From assembly GCA_951804985.1 (NCBI GenBank), contig OX638135.1, positions 10,888,058-10,952,057 of the forward strand: a DNA stretch of 64,000 bases. The letters are read 5' to 3'. The position numbers were made by a program, and so were the translations under genes. Each line of letters opens with the position of its first letter. The first letter of the stretch is position 1. The notes under the pieces are model-generated. The model was not told where the DNA came from, ran no database searches, and saw only the letters and a program-made list of their open reading frames with translations. This DNA comes from Dryomyza anilis. Its lineage: Eukaryota; Arthropoda; Insecta; Diptera; Dryomyzidae. Shown piece by piece: positions 30,691-43,970 of this stretch.

Positions 30691-32884
30691 CCTGCCTGAC
30701 ACCAGATATTGGTGCATGGGAGGATTTTAGGGATGTAACCGTCTTAGTCTGGCCACCCGTCCAAGGACCTGTCCCGGCTACCTGCCAGTATGCCCTTTGG
30801 AGTCAATGCGGCGAACACAAGCCCTCTCACTCGCTCCTGAAGGGAGCTTCGTCAAAGTGCGGGTACTTCGAGAGGGAAAAACTTAAGCTGTAGTCAACCA
30901 AAATAAAATACAAAGGTCTGATTTTAAAGATAATAAAATTGCCAAAAAAATGTCTTACAATTTCTATACCACGTAAATTTAATAGTGGTCAGTTTTAAAC
31001 AAAGTATATTTCAAAAGTACATATCTCAAAAAGCAACCTTTTTAAAAAATTTTATGTTTATATATATTCAAGGTTGACTTTTTATCTATTATTTAAGATT
31101 TGAATTAGAGTGGTAAAATCACAGGTTCAGAAGTTATGTATAAATATAAAAATGTTGTAGAATGTTGAAAATTGTGTATGAAAAATTTGTTTTTTTTTTA
31201 TATTTAATTTTTTTTTTTGTTATGTTTGAGATATGGGCAATATCTCAAACATGCTCAACAAAAAATTAGTCTTTTTTAAACGCATTTAAGGCGTTGATTC
31301 CGAAAATGGCAAAAGATTTGTCAAATGTACTCTAGTTTTTGAGATATAGACAATTTTTCTAGAATTTTAGAAATGGGCAATATCTCAAAAACGGGATTGA
31401 ATTTGACAAAACTGATGCCATTTTCAGAATCAGAAACAAAAATACATCTATTACATGTTGCAAGTTTAACTAGAACAAAATAAGTGTAGGGCAGAATAAT
31501 TTTTTACTGAGCACGTATTTTATAAAATAACAAAAAATTTGAAATATAAAAAAAACAATTTTTCATACAAAATTTTCAACATTCTACAAAATTTTTATAC
31601 ATAACTTCTGAACCCGTGATTTTACCACTCTAGTTCAAATCTTAAATAATATATAAAAAGTCAACCTTCAGCATATATTCATTTAAAAATTTTTAAAAGG
31701 TTGCTTTTTGAGATATTTCCTTTTAAAATATACTTTGTTTAAAACTGACCACTATTAAAGCAACATGGTATGGATATTGTATGTTATCTTTTTGGCAATT
31801 TTAATATCTTTAAAATGATACCTTTGTGTTTTATTTTGGTTCACTATAGCTTAAGTTACGTTCTTGATTTGCACCACCTTTATGATTTTTATACAGTTTT
31901 TTCAAATTTTAAAGCACCAAATTTATGAAACCTCACCATTTGGGAAGCAAATTCTCCAATATCTTTATTTTATTTTGTTTCACTATACATCCAAATTTCA
32001 TCAAATTCTGAGATGGTGCTGCCAATCACTTGGTTGATTTGATATGGAATGACCCATATGTAATTTTAAATCCTAATCGCTATGAATATCAGTTCATGAA
32101 AATAACCATATAATTACAAAAGTGGGTTTATTACCTTTCATTTGAGTACCTATAGAACTAAATAGATCCGATTGCACCTATTTTTTTCTTTTTTAACCAA
32201 ATAAAACTGGTGATTAAAGAAAAATGTTGGTATAAAGAAGTAAAATTGTGCATAATTCATTATGCACTGTATTTGATGAGAAAATATAAAAAATAAATAA
32301 ATATGGCGCACAGTTTAGAAAAATTTGAAAAAAAGACGCAAAAAATTCAACCTCCCCTACCCTCACTGCCCTACCTGCAAGCCGTACTTCAATAAAAATA
32401 TATTTAAGAATTAAAAAAAAAAATGTTGTCATCGATAATATGTTATATACAAAAAATTATTTCTCCCTCACATCAAAAAACACCTCTTCAAATTTCAGAC
32501 AGAATATTTAGAAATAATAGAACTAATTTTGGAAAAAAATTGGGTCAAATCATATAGCTGTTTTTGCCGAAATTTGAGTTCGAAAACTTTACAATAAATT
32601 AATAATTATAAGTCGAATTATAAAAAAATAATGTATACCAGAATCAAAAACTTAATTCAATTCTTAGCATTATAGACACCAAAAATATCAATTAAGCAAC
32701 ATTATTAATCTAGATAATGGCTTTCGAAGTAACCTCTATAAGAAAAAGTTGTGTTTTTTTGAAATATCATAAAAAATAATCAAATTATATATATTTTTTT
32801 CTATATTCAAAGCCATAAACAAAATGTCACGAAAATCTAAGAACAAAAATGTAAAGTCCTGTCGATTTGATGTGGATCTACCCA

Positions 32885-33168
<284 letters not shown>

Positions 33169-33278
33169 TTTCGAGTTCATTCTTAATTATTTGTTTATTC
33201 GCGCTAATTGCTTATTATTTTTAATTATGAGTAGTCAAAAAAATACGCGACTCAGCACAAAACTCAATAAAACGCTAT

Positions 33279-34130
33279 ATGGTTGCAAGTCAAGACACAA
33301 CTATCGGTTGCGCACTTCATGCCATCGGTCGTCCAGTGGAATTCTGGGACGACTGGTTGGTGCACATCGTAGTATCGAAACTGGCCTACGAGACGAGGAA
33401 TCACTGGGAGCTGTCACTCCAAAGTAGTGATCTGCCATCATTCGACGAACTTCAGACTTTTCTGCAAACTCGCTGTCGCTCGCTTGAGTTGTTACACGGC
33501 GCGTCTTATTCAACCAAAAATAAGTTCATTGACAGAAACTCTACAAGGGTGCTACACGCAGTTGGAAATCACGAGCCTTTACAAACAAATCAAATCACCT
33601 TTGGTTCTAATTGTTTGTGTTGCAGTGCAAATCACAAAATATACGTTTGTCCAAGATTCAATACAATGGATCCTGCGCCCAGAGTACGTATTATATGTGA
33701 TAAGGGAGCTTGCTTAAATTGTTTAAGCAACGGTCATCATGCGTCAAAGTGTCGAAGCAATTCGTCATGCCGTATATGTCAACAACGTCTGCGCTGCCAT
33801 CCATGTTACATAGTAAAACAAATTCATCGAAGAATTCTCCTTCAGCACCTCAGTCAGTGTCCACCGCCAGCAATGCTCTTGCTGCAGTTATAAAAGCATC
33901 CGCCGCTCACAACGCATCCGCCGCTCACAACGCACCCGCCGTTTACAACCCATCCGTTGCTGACAACGAGCTATCACAGATGCTTCAAGCTTACATTCAC
34001 TCACCGCCCTTAACTACGTGGATGATTCGCGCACGCAATCACAACAAATACGCGAACAACTAAAAGAAGCTCATCGAATAAAATCGTACTGTTGGCGACT
34101 GCACGCGTTCATGTAAAAGACCACGCAGGA
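33279..34130 (+). pseudogene. gag: Gag of BEL element with Cys/His clusters
   Basis: Frame 33279-33893 reads [22 protein letters not shown] and [20 protein letters not shown], the conserved BEL Gag segment, then three Cys/His clusters: CLCCSANHKIYVC, CLNCLSNGHHASKC (CCHC) and CRICQQRLRCHPC. The last part of the third cluster is damaged. The Ala/His/Asn-rich NASAAHN repeat (33900-33960, in the 33710 frame) follows. The true start is uncertain, probably ATG near 33226 with a shift, because the leader is truncated. Confidence 0.8.
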
Positions 34131-35500
34131 CGGTGGCAAAACGCTTGAGTATTATTCGACACCGGTTCACATGCAACATTTGCGACAGAGGCGCTCGTAC
34201 AACGTCTTCGCGATTTGCAAGTGACAAAGTTTTACGCGATGATTACATAAAATTTATGGATGAATTTATACAAATGGGACACATGGAGCTGGTCGACACC
34301 ACACCATCTTTATGTTTTTATATGCCGCACCACGCCGTACTGAAGGAAACGAGCGCTACGACAAGCTTACGAGTGGTTTTCAATGCATCGATGAAAACGT
34401 CCAGTGGGTTCTCACTAAACGATGCGTTGATGATAAGGCCGCAATTGCAGCAAGATTTGTTTTCAATTTTAGCTCGTTTCAGGTGTCACAAATTCGCCAT
34501 GACAGCCGACGTGGCGAAAATGTATCGGCAGGTTCTGGTGTCTGAAGAGCACGTTGACTTACAACGCATCTTATGGCGTCGCGATCCAACAATGTCGATT
34601 GAAGTATATCGTTTAATTCGTGTCACTTACGGCGTTGCATCCGCTTCGCATTTGGCTGTTAAAGCAATGCAGACAACAGGAAGCCACTGAAACGCATAAT
34701 GAAGCCGCAGATTTTTACATGGAGGATCTTCTCACTGGTGCGTCATATACGACGGCGCTTTGCCTTCAAACTTCAAAGGTATATTTCATACGTGCTATCT
34801 TCTGGTGGTTTTGATTTACGCAAGTGGGCTAGCAATCACAAGGAACTTACCGCAAATATCCCGCATGCATCAAAACAAATCTCACATTTGTTAGCCGAAG
34901 GTGAAGACGTACGAACCCTAGGTCTAATATGGAACACTGATCTCGACAAATTGACGTTTCATGTGCTGATTAAGCCGCCGCCGGCGCATCTTACCAAAAG
35001 ATCATTTCTTTCGGACGCGAGCCTTTTGTTTGACCCATTAGGTTAGCTCTCGCCATGCACAATAGTTGCCAAAATTTGGTTTCAAGAACTGTGGCGTGAA
35101 AAAGTTGGATGGAACGAGCCTGTATCAACAACCATTGCACAACGCTGGCTAGCTTAACGCCATGAACTAAGTTTGCTGTCGACGCTAAAAATTAATCGCT
35201 GGCTTGGAACAGGAGAACAAAGTTCCACAACAGAATTGCACGCATTCGCCGACGCTTCAAAACGAGCGTACGCTGTCGCCGTCTACGCACGCACTATCAA
35301 CTTAGGCAAAGTCACTGTTACTTTGATCGCCGCGAAGGCAAAGGTGGCACCACTCAAATCGACAACATTAGCACGGTTGGAGCTGTGTGCGGCGCACCTT
35401 GCTTCTAAACTAGTTCAACAGATATCTGTAAGCATCAACAAGCCATACGATCAACTATATGCGTAGACAGATTCCGCAGTCACTCTAGCTGCCGTTCAAG
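34080..35500 (+). pseudogene. pol: Protease remnant, RT and RNase H of BEL element
   Basis: Protease remnant: about 34083-34215 reads RVHVKDHAGRWQNA, a stop, then LFDTGSHATF with the catalytic D-T-G. The sequence then jumps directly into RT, so the linker and RT start are deleted. RT: MGHMELVDTTP, YMPHHAVLKETSATTSLRVVFNAS, GFSLNDALMIRPQLQQDL, MTADVAKMYRQV, a shift near 34690, and DFYMEDLLTGA at 34710-34742. The catalytic motif is YMED (34716-34727) where BEL elements have YVDD, so one metal-binding Asp is Glu. RNase H: ELHAFADASKRAYAVAVY, LARLELCAAHLASKL. TAG at 35464-35466 follows. Inactive. Confidence 0.85.
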
Positions 35501-35639
35501 ATGTACTCCCAGCAAAATGTTGGGGACACGTACGCTCTGAGTGCAACTCAGCAGATTGCGCGTCAAGAGGCGTCAGTGCATCGAATCTAATACAAAATCA
35601 TATGTGATGGCATGGACCGGCGTTTCTACGAGAATCCAC

Positions 35640-37139
35640 TACTGTTTGGTCTAACAACAACATGACAACAATGTCGACGACTGATCTAGAGATTCGCGCA
35701 CGTAAACCTATTACACATGTCACACAACCAACTGCATTTTTGGATTTATTCACTCGATATTCATCTTATACAAAACTTAAAAGGCAAACTGCATATCTCA
35801 TGCGGTTTATCAACAATTTGCGTTCGTCTATGTCAGGCGATGAGAAGCTAACCGGTTTGCTAACGTACGCTGAGATTCAAAAAGCAGAATTTGCACTTAT
35901 AAGGTATACGCAAAATTATTACTTTTCTAATGAAATTTCTATTTGCAGGTTAAACAAACCTGTTCCGCGAAGAAGCCGCCTTCTTCGGCTGCAGCCCTTC
36001 GTTGATGCGAAGCTTATAGTTCGTGTAGGCGGTCGCATAAAACATGCAAATATTCAATTTGATAAGAAGCACCCAATCATTTTACCAAACGACTCAGTCT
36101 AACGCTTCATGGCGGTCCACATATGATGCAATCTATGCTGCAGCGGCATTTCTGGATTATTGGCGCACGAAATTTAGTACGCAAAATATATCGTAACTGC
36201 GTAAAATGCAAATGCTTGAACCGCATTCCGCAGCAGCAGGCCATGGCTGATATGCCACTGAGTCGCACAGTTTTCACCCGATGCTTTATTCGTAGCGCCG
36301 TCGATTTTGCCGGGCCCTATCTATTCATTTTCTGCGGGAAGAGGTGCAAAATCCGTGAAAGGCTACATCAGTACGTTCATCTGCATGGGAACCGGCGCTA
36401 TGCACTTAGAGTTTGTTGGTGATTTGACATCCGGCTGCTTCTTAAACGCGTTCAGGCGTTTTGTAAATCGTAGAGGACATTGCCAACACATGCACTCCGA
36501 TAATGGAACGAACTTTATCGGCGCCGATAGGGAGCTGCGAACAGCATTTAAGCAATGCATGCTGCACGAACGAACCCGTGCATTCTTCGCCAATTCCGCT
36601 ATTACGTGGCACTTTAATCCACCAAACGTACCCCATATGGGAGGGTACTGGGAAATCGGTATAAAAAGAATAAAGTACCACATAAAGCGGGCGCTTGGTG
36701 AAACGTTGCTGACATTTGAGGAATTCAGCACACTGCTAACGGAGGTCGAAGCTTGCGTAAATTCTCGACCGCTCTGCTTTAACGCCTCGTTCCAGAACCA
36801 GACGACGACGAATCCAAATGCTCACTGGGTCAACGATGGCATGTTATATCTACAATGAGGCAACATTTCTGGCGTCGTTGGCGTGACGAGTATATGGTAA
36901 AGCTTCAACAACGCACTAAATGGTTTCGTCAATCACCTAACGTAACCGAAGGAGACGTCGTAGCGATACTCGGTGAACGCACGCCCCCCACTAAGTGGAA
37001 ACTCGCTAAAGTTATTAGATGTCATCCGGGAGACGACGGCCTGGTCAGAGTAGTTACTCTTAAAACAGCGGATGGAGAGTTTATTCGCCCTATTAAAAGG
37101 ATTTGCCGCCTACCAACACAAAATTTTATATTTTCTTAA
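35640..37139 (+). pseudogene. pol: Integrase of BEL element
   Basis: Conserved BEL pre-integrase block: RRSRLLRLQPFVDAKLIVRVGGRI and KHPIILPND (about 35965-36100), a stop, then a zinc-binding part ending [21 protein letters not shown]. Catalytic core: VDFAGPY first Asp (36300-36320, frame change), HSDNGTNFIGADREL second Asp (about 36500), PNVPHMGGYWEIGIKRIKYH with the Glu (about 36650). C-terminal frame 36855-37139: FWRRWRDEYM, GDVVAILGERTPPTKWKLAKVIRCHPGDDGLVR, typical of BEL ends. A few stops and shifts. Confidence 0.85.
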
Positions 37140-37218
37140 AGTTCGTTCTGATAAAATTTAATTATTTCTTTTGTAATATTTGAACCACTTCGAACTTAGT
37201 AGTTCAAGGCCGGCGGTA

Positions 37219-37610
<392 letters not shown>

Positions 37611-38042
37611 GTAAACCCACATCAAATCGACAGGATTTTATAAAACAATATATATAAATTGATTTTTTTTTATTCGAAATTCGAAAATTTCACAAAATTA
37701 TGATATTTCAAAAAAACACAACTTTTTCTTATATTTTCTTAAAGGGGTAACTTCGAAAGCCATTATCTAGGTTAATAATGTTGCTAAATGGATAATTTTG
37801 GTATCTATAATGCTAAGAATTGAATTAAGTTTTTGATTCTGGTATACATTATTTTTTTATAATTCGACTTATAATTATTAATTTATTGTAAAGTTTTCGA
37901 ACTCAAATTTCGCCAAAACCAGCTATATGATTGGACCCAATTTTTTTCCAAAATTAGTTCTATTATTTCTAAATATTCTGTCTGAAATTTGGAGAGGTGT
38001 TTTTTGATGTAAGGAAGAAATATTTTTTTGTATATAACATAT

Positions 38043-38353
38043 ACATGTAGCCGCGGTATCTCAGTGGTTAGTGCGTTGGACTGCGAGCCGAAAGGTCCCC
38101 GGTTCAAGCCTGGACTGGGGCTAACAACATCTTTTCTTGGAAACATTTTTCTATACCGGTCTACCTCTCGGCAGTAAATGGCAAACCTCCGAGAGTAAAA
38201 ACATTGCCTATGAAAAGCTCTCACCCGCCGTTCGGATTCGGCAATAAACTGTAGGTCCCACCACTTTGAGTACAAATATAACACGCACAGCTAAAAATGG
38301 TGAGAGAGCTCGGCCAAAGTTCTTGTAGAACTGTAGTGCCAAACTATTATTAT
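38043..38353 (+). mobile_element. tRNA-derived SINE, copy 1 (full length)
   Basis: Flanked by the 12-base duplication TATATAACATAT (38031-38042, 38354-38365). Head resembles a tRNA: A-box-like TATCTCAGTGGTTAG (about 38057) and B box GGTTCAAGCCT (38101-38111) about 45 bases later, suitable for Pol III. Body shared with copies at 51370 and 53395: 'acctctcggcagtaaatggcaaacct', 'gaaaagctctcacccgccgttcg', 'ccactttgagtacaaatataacacgcac'. Tail (ATT)n. It does not fold as a complete tRNA. Confidence 0.88.
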
Positions 38354-38387
38354 TATATAACATATTTTTATCGATGACAAAATTTTA

Positions 38388-38504
38388 AAAGTGCAATTTA
38401 TTCAAATAATATTCAATGATTTCTAAAGACAGAAACACACAAAACTAAATATTTTAGAATTAAAAATGCGTTGCCAATCAAACCTTGATCTATGTCCATT
38501 CCAA
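38388..38504. other. Short AT-rich spacer
   Basis: Nothing recognised. Confidence 0.4.
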
Positions 38505-39402
38505 CACGGTGAAAAATGTAGGTTCATTTTTTCAACTTTGTAAGTTTGCATATTTATCCTAACCAAAACGAATTGAATTTTTTAACTTTTAAAGTTAATT
38601 AAAGTATATATGGATTTTCATAAAAATTTTCAACTAAAAAGTTTATTATCACCCTGGCCGAGATTCGAATATGCGATACTCAACTAAATTCGTTGTCACC
38701 ATATCAGTAACATTCATTCGTATGCTCGCTATATAATTAAAAACGTCCTTTTCGACGGAAGTTTGTTTATATAGCACTAATAGTGAATGGTAAATTACAA
38801 CTTAAATGTACATAATTTAAACCTAAAGGTTGAACATTTAAATCTAAATGGATTTTCAACTTCAAAGCTTAAATTGATGATGGTCCAGTTAAGTATAAAA
38901 TATATATATTAAAGTTTAGAAATTCATCTTTAAAGTTGAAATTTTGCAATGCATAAATTTTTCAACCATCCAGGTAAATAAAATCAACCAAGATTGTTTA
39001 AAAATTTTAAGTTTTTCAACTTGAATGTACCACAATTTAAACCAAAAGGTTGAACATTTAAAATTCATAAATTATTCAACCATTTAGGTAAATTAAAATC
39101 AACCTTAAAATCAACCTCAAAATTAAATTTCAACTTGGAAAGTACATAATTTAAATCAAAAGGTTGAACATTTAAATGTAAATGGATTTTCAACTTGAAA
39201 GTTTTAATTTACTATACTTTACCAGTAAAGTATAGAAAATATATATTAAAGTTAAGAAATTCAATTTCAAAGTTGAAAGTTGAAATACATTTTTCAACTA
39301 TACAAGGTAAATAAAAATCAACCAAAATGTTTAAAAATCGTTTTTAAACCAAAAAAAAAAAATGATATAGGTTGAAAGAATGAATCTGAATTTTTGACAG
39401 TG
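38505..39402. mobile_element. Foldback-like element with 'aaggttgaacattta' repeats
   Basis: Left end CACGGTGAAAAATG (38505) and right end complement CACTGTCAAAAATT (ending 39402) are inverted and similar for about 30 bases. The interior has at least three imperfect repeats of a block with 'aaaaggttgaacattta' (38825, 39048, 39160) and 'ttttcaactt', so much of it can fold. No coding frame. No clear target duplication. Confidence 0.5.
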
Positions 39403-39589
39403 CAGCATACGGACCGGCCCAACCTATGGACCTCTCCCCGATATAATTTTACATCACACAGTGTGCCCAAATGCTCTTAAATCGGGTGAAATTCATTATA
39501 TTCGGAACCACTAAACCGATTTTAAAAATTTAAAATGTGTAGTATAGAGAATTCTTCTTTTTTAAAAAAAAAGTGTTCAGAAACTATAT
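39403..39589. other. Non-coding spacer
   Basis: Short, contains 'cggaccggccc' GC patch; nothing recognised. Confidence 0.4.
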
Positions 39590-41335
39590 ACAGTAGGGCG
39601 GATCGAAATTTTTTCCTATAATTGTAATAAGGCTTAAAAGTTGCATTGTGCTGCCAGAGAGTACCACAAAAAATTTAAGTAAAAAAAAATAATGGTTTGT
39701 TTTCGCGCATTGCAGATGATGTTAAAAAACACTTTAAATCAATATTTTTATTTTTTACCATCTACACAAACTTTTTTTTTGATAGTAATAGACTCAAAAA
39801 ATTAGAGATTGTATCTATTAATGTCCTCCTAAAATTTCGTCAATTTTGAATAAAATCTTATACTCGCGCATCGTCCTAGAAATTGAAAAAGTTCAAAAAT
39901 ATCGACTTTTTTTTTTGGTTAAACCGTTCTAAAATCGGCATGGATGGTTATTTACTCATGTATTTTTTTTTATATATTTTTAAGTGTGTTGAATCCAAAT
40001 TTGTTAACGGTCAATTTCGTATAGTTTTTGAAAAAAAAAATCTTATATATATGATTCCTTTCTTTGTGAATTGGTTAACTATCATTTGACATTTTTTTAA
40101 ATTATATTTTTAGGGCTTTAACATAAAATTGTAAATCTCGACATATATTTGTAAGATATACAAGAAAAATAAAATCGGTACTATACCAAAAAAATATTCT
40201 TATATCCAGGGTCTAAAACCCTTTTAATTATCAGGATCTGGTTCCAATATTTTTAAAATAGCAATATTTTTAAAATGATTCCGGTTTCATTTCCGGTTCA
40301 TTGCGGTCCCTGCTTCTATCTAATATTTACAAAATCCTTCAAAACTCCATTTTAAAATTTTTATGATCTGACCTTAGGTTCGAACCTAGATTTCATAGAA
40401 TGAGACTCTTTTAAATCTTCCCAGAACCCAACTACGGTATTGGACTTAATTTGTGGTTGGGTATTTGAAATAAAAATTTCCAATCACAGTTGAACTTTAA
40501 AGTGATCAATATGCTCAATGATTTCCTTTTCCCTCTAACAATCTAGTATATAAAAAATATATACATTTATATATTCTAAATTTTAAATACATGAGAAAAT
40601 ACCATCACAATCCACAACATTCTACTTCAACTAAGATGGTTTTTAATGTTATTTCATTTTTGGATTCTATATATCCTGCCACTCTTGGTGCGAATCGATC
40701 GACCCTATTCCAAATTATAACTAAAAATGTTCTTAGGATAAATGAACAATTTTAAAAACATAAATCATCACATATATGAAAAAAACGGGAATACTCCAAA
40801 ATAAATTTAAGATTTAAAAGTACTAAAATCCGAATGAATAAAACTAAAAATAATTAATTTGTATGCGCGGAACTATCTCTCGTAAAAATATATATATAAT
40901 TTTTCAAAACCATTATATTTCTTAAAGGAATTTATTACCTTCGGTTGAAATGTGCGAGCACAGGAGGATTTTTTTTTACTAAAATTGTATACTGTAAATT
41001 CTATGACCATTATGTAACTTTTAAGAACAATAACGACAACAAAACTTAAAGAAATATGATGTAATCAGTAACAAATTGGATAATAGGCAAAGACTTTTGA
41101 ATTTTTTTTTCAAAAACTATACCCGATATAAATTGAACGTTTCAAAATTGATGAAATTTTAGGCAGACATTAATAGTTACAATCTCTAATTTTTTGTGTC
41201 TATTACAATCCAAAAAAAAGTTTATGTAGATGGTAAAAAACAGAAATATGGGTTTAAATTGGTTTTTTAACTTTATCTGCAACAAACATTGTGTTTTAGA
41301 GTTTTCTACGGGGGTGTAGGGGGTGTGATAGAAAA
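39590..41335. mobile_element. Long-inverted-repeat element, about 1.7 kb
   Basis: Left arm (about 39700-39860) and right arm (about 41140-41290) are inverted copies: 'ccatctacacaaactttttttt', 'gactcaaaaaattagagattgta' and 'aaatttcgtcaattttga' at left reappear complemented at right. The interior is AT-rich without motif-bearing frames. Ends not resolved. Confidence 0.55.
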
Positions 41336-41389
41336 CTGACAAATTAAATTTAAACTTCATTGAGCAATAATAAAAACATATTAAGCTAT

Positions 41390-41940
<551 letters not shown>

Positions 41941-42671
41941 TATGGGTCATTCCATATCAAATCAACCATGTGATTGGCAGCACCATCTCAGAATTTGATG
42001 AAATTTGGATGTATAGTGAAACAAAATAAAATAAAGATATTGGAGAATTTGCAGCTTCCCAAATGGTGTGGTTTCAAAAATTTGGTGGTTTAAAATTTGA
42101 AAAAACTGTATAAAAATCATAAAGGTGGTGCAAATCAATTGAACGTAACTTGAGCTATAGTCAACCAAAATAAAACACAAAGGTCTCATTTTAAAGATAT
42201 TAAAATATCATACAATATCCATACAATATCTATACCATGTTGCTTTAAAAAAGACTACTTTAACAACACCAAAATGATGATAGGGCAGAATCATTTTTTA
42301 CTGAGCATGTATGTTATAAAATAACAAAAAAAAAAATTTCATACAACATTTTAAACATTCTACAACATTTTTATACATTACTTCTAATCCCATGACTTTA
42401 CCACTCTAGTTCAAATCTTAAATAGTAGATAAAAAGTCAACCTTGAACATATATTAATTTAAAAATTTTAAAAAGGTTGCTTTTTGATATAAGTCCTTTT
42501 GAAATATACTTTGTTTAAAACTGACCACTATTAAATCAACGTGGTATAGAAATTGTAAAACATCTTTTTGGCAATTTTATTATCTTATGCGACCTTTGTA
42601 TTTTATTATGGTTCACTACAACTTAAGTTACGTTTAATTATTTAGCACCACCTTTGTGATTTTTATACAGC
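41941..42671 (+). mobile_element. Relative of MITE-a, right side truncated
   Basis: Starts tatgggtcattccatatcaa and stays collinear with MITE-a pieces: 'ggcagcaccatctcagaatttgatg', 'cagcttcccaaatggtg', 'aactgtataaaaatcataaagg', 'agtcaaccaaaataaaacac', then the inverted half 'catacaacattttaaacattc', 'ccactctagttcaaatc', 'tttaaaactgaccactatta'. The terminal inverted end is missing after 42671. It is the evidence that MITE-a was once continuous across both LINE insertions. Confidence 0.75.
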
Positions 42672-42774
42672 TTATGACCTTTATGACTTTAGAAAATGTG
42701 GCTCAAATTTGCACGACTTTTGGGTTGAAAGTGTTTCAGGCTAGGGGTGCATAAGGTACATTAAGTTTATATTA

Positions 42775-42960
42775 AGTTTGTGCGGATATTATAACGCCCC
42801 TTAGGAGGCGTGGTTGGTAGGGACAAGTATATACATATATTATTTATCAGCATCACTCCCCGAGTTGATTTTCCACGTCGTATGGTAGTTCGTCTGTCCG
42901 TCAATATATATGTCTGTCCAGATATACAGTAATTTGATAAATGATTGTCCGAATGCGATA
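42775..42960 (+). repeat. Diverged mini-me-like core fragment
   Basis: Carries 'ggatattataacgccccttaggaggcgtgg', a TATACATATATTAT tract, 'gagttgattt' and GTCTGTCCGTC; nearest relative is 345-500. Confidence 0.5.
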
Positions 42961-43299
42961 AAATTTTATTTCACTAATTTTTTTTAGTCAAAAATCAGTT
43001 CTGAGTTTAAAAATCAGCCAAATCGCATACAAGGCACTTACATGACACTGGTTGAAAAATCACCCATAATTTATTTAACAATCTTTTGCTTTGAAGTGAT
43101 GAAGACATTGTTATCAAACAATGTCTGAGTTGAATCATTCATTGACCTCACGCCTATATACTCTTTTTATTTTTTCGTTATGTTTCAAAAAATTATTCCT
43201 ATATATGGATATTATATCTATATGGTGAAATCAATATCAGCTTGGGCTGACTGAAAAAAATGTTTTTTTCCAAACGGTTTTCTGATAACTAATATTTAG

Positions 43300-43800
43300 T
43301 CTTTGTCCATTCCACACCAAATCGACCAGCGGTTGGAACTCACCTTCTTCGATTTCAATAAAAATTAGGCAACTGATAAAGGATGTCGAGATATGCATTG
43401 ACCATTTTTTTTTTAAATCAACCAAAATTTGTGATTTTTTTCAGAATTTTAAAAAGGGTCCTTTTTAAGGACATTAAAATTTAAGGGCAAGGATAATGAT
43501 AACGGGCCACATGTTAAAGTTTATAATTTACAACTTCATTTTTCTAAAATCCTGTTCTATTACCTTTAAAACGAGCCATCAAAGAAGTATATATCATTTC
43601 TACTTTAAGAGATATTGAAATATGAACCACCATACAAAAGGGATTTTTTCCCATTTTTTTTAACTTTGAAGCACTGTATCTCTGGAAGTAGTGGTCGAAA
43701 AAAATAAAAAAAAAAATGGTCAATGCATATCTCAATAAGCTTTATCAGCTGCCTAAATTTCATTGAAACCGAAAAGGTAAAATCTCAAAATTTACACCAT
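43300..43800. repeat. Inverted-repeat element with TCCATTCCACACCAAATCG end
   Basis: Left arm (about 43345-43420: 'gcaactgataaaggatgtcgagatatgcattgaccattt') and right arm (about 43715-43770: 'aatggtcaatgcatatctcaataagctttatcagctgcc') are inverted copies. The outer left motif matches the ends of MITE-a. Similar interior words occur within the hAT element (about 45640-45690). Confidence 0.55.
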
Positions 43801-43970
43801 TTGAATGAGAAGGAACATAACTATTTCGAATTTTTGTTTTTTTAGACCACTCTAATATACATTAGGATGATATAAAATGATTTAAAGTTAAGTAAAATAG
43901 AAAATATAATAATATATTTTTTATACTTGAAGGATTAATAATTTAATTGATAATGATCGTTAAAAGTTAA

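Larger units (their letters stand above)
22944..30879 (-). mobile_element. RNase H-bearing LINE (LOA/I-like), interrupted
   Basis: Flanked by a 12-base target duplication AACTTAAGCTGT (22932-22943 and 30880-30891) in MITE-a. Its 3' end, on the minus strand, has a (TCAA)n tail (22944-22967 on plus reads ttgattgattg...). Organisation on minus: GC-rich 5' leader, ORF1, ORF2 with endonuclease, RT, RNase H and a C-terminal Cys/His domain. It is GC-richer than surrounding DNA. Interrupted between ORF1 and ORF2 by a degraded LTR element. Confidence 0.88.
18591..32059. mobile_element. Long-inverted-repeat element MITE-a, split by two LINEs
   Basis: Pieces 18591-18661, 22791-22943 and 30880-32059 are collinear with the uninterrupted relative at 41941-42671. 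Ends are inverted: TCATTCCACATCAAATC at 18594 and its complement GATTTGATATGGAATGA at about 32036-32052. The interior is a large palindrome: the segment around 30893-31190 recurs inverted at about 31540-31850 (shared 'agtcaacc', 'cagttttaaacaaagtatatt', 'gtggtaaaatcac'). Net length about 1.4 kb. No coding capacity. Superfamily not known. Confidence 0.75.
18496..32395. repeat. Dispersed repeat R13, copy split by nested insertions
   Basis: Left part 18496-18590 (gtcgtcattta...ctcaacaatcagcatttcatt) and right part 32060-32395 (taatcgctatgaatatcag ... gcgcacagtttagaaaaattt) together match 13727-14185. Everything between is inserted DNA. Confidence 0.65.

Noticed and set aside
38043..38115. Free-standing tRNA gene
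   Set aside because: A and B boxes are present but the arms do not make a full cloverleaf, and the body continues into a shared SINE sequence.
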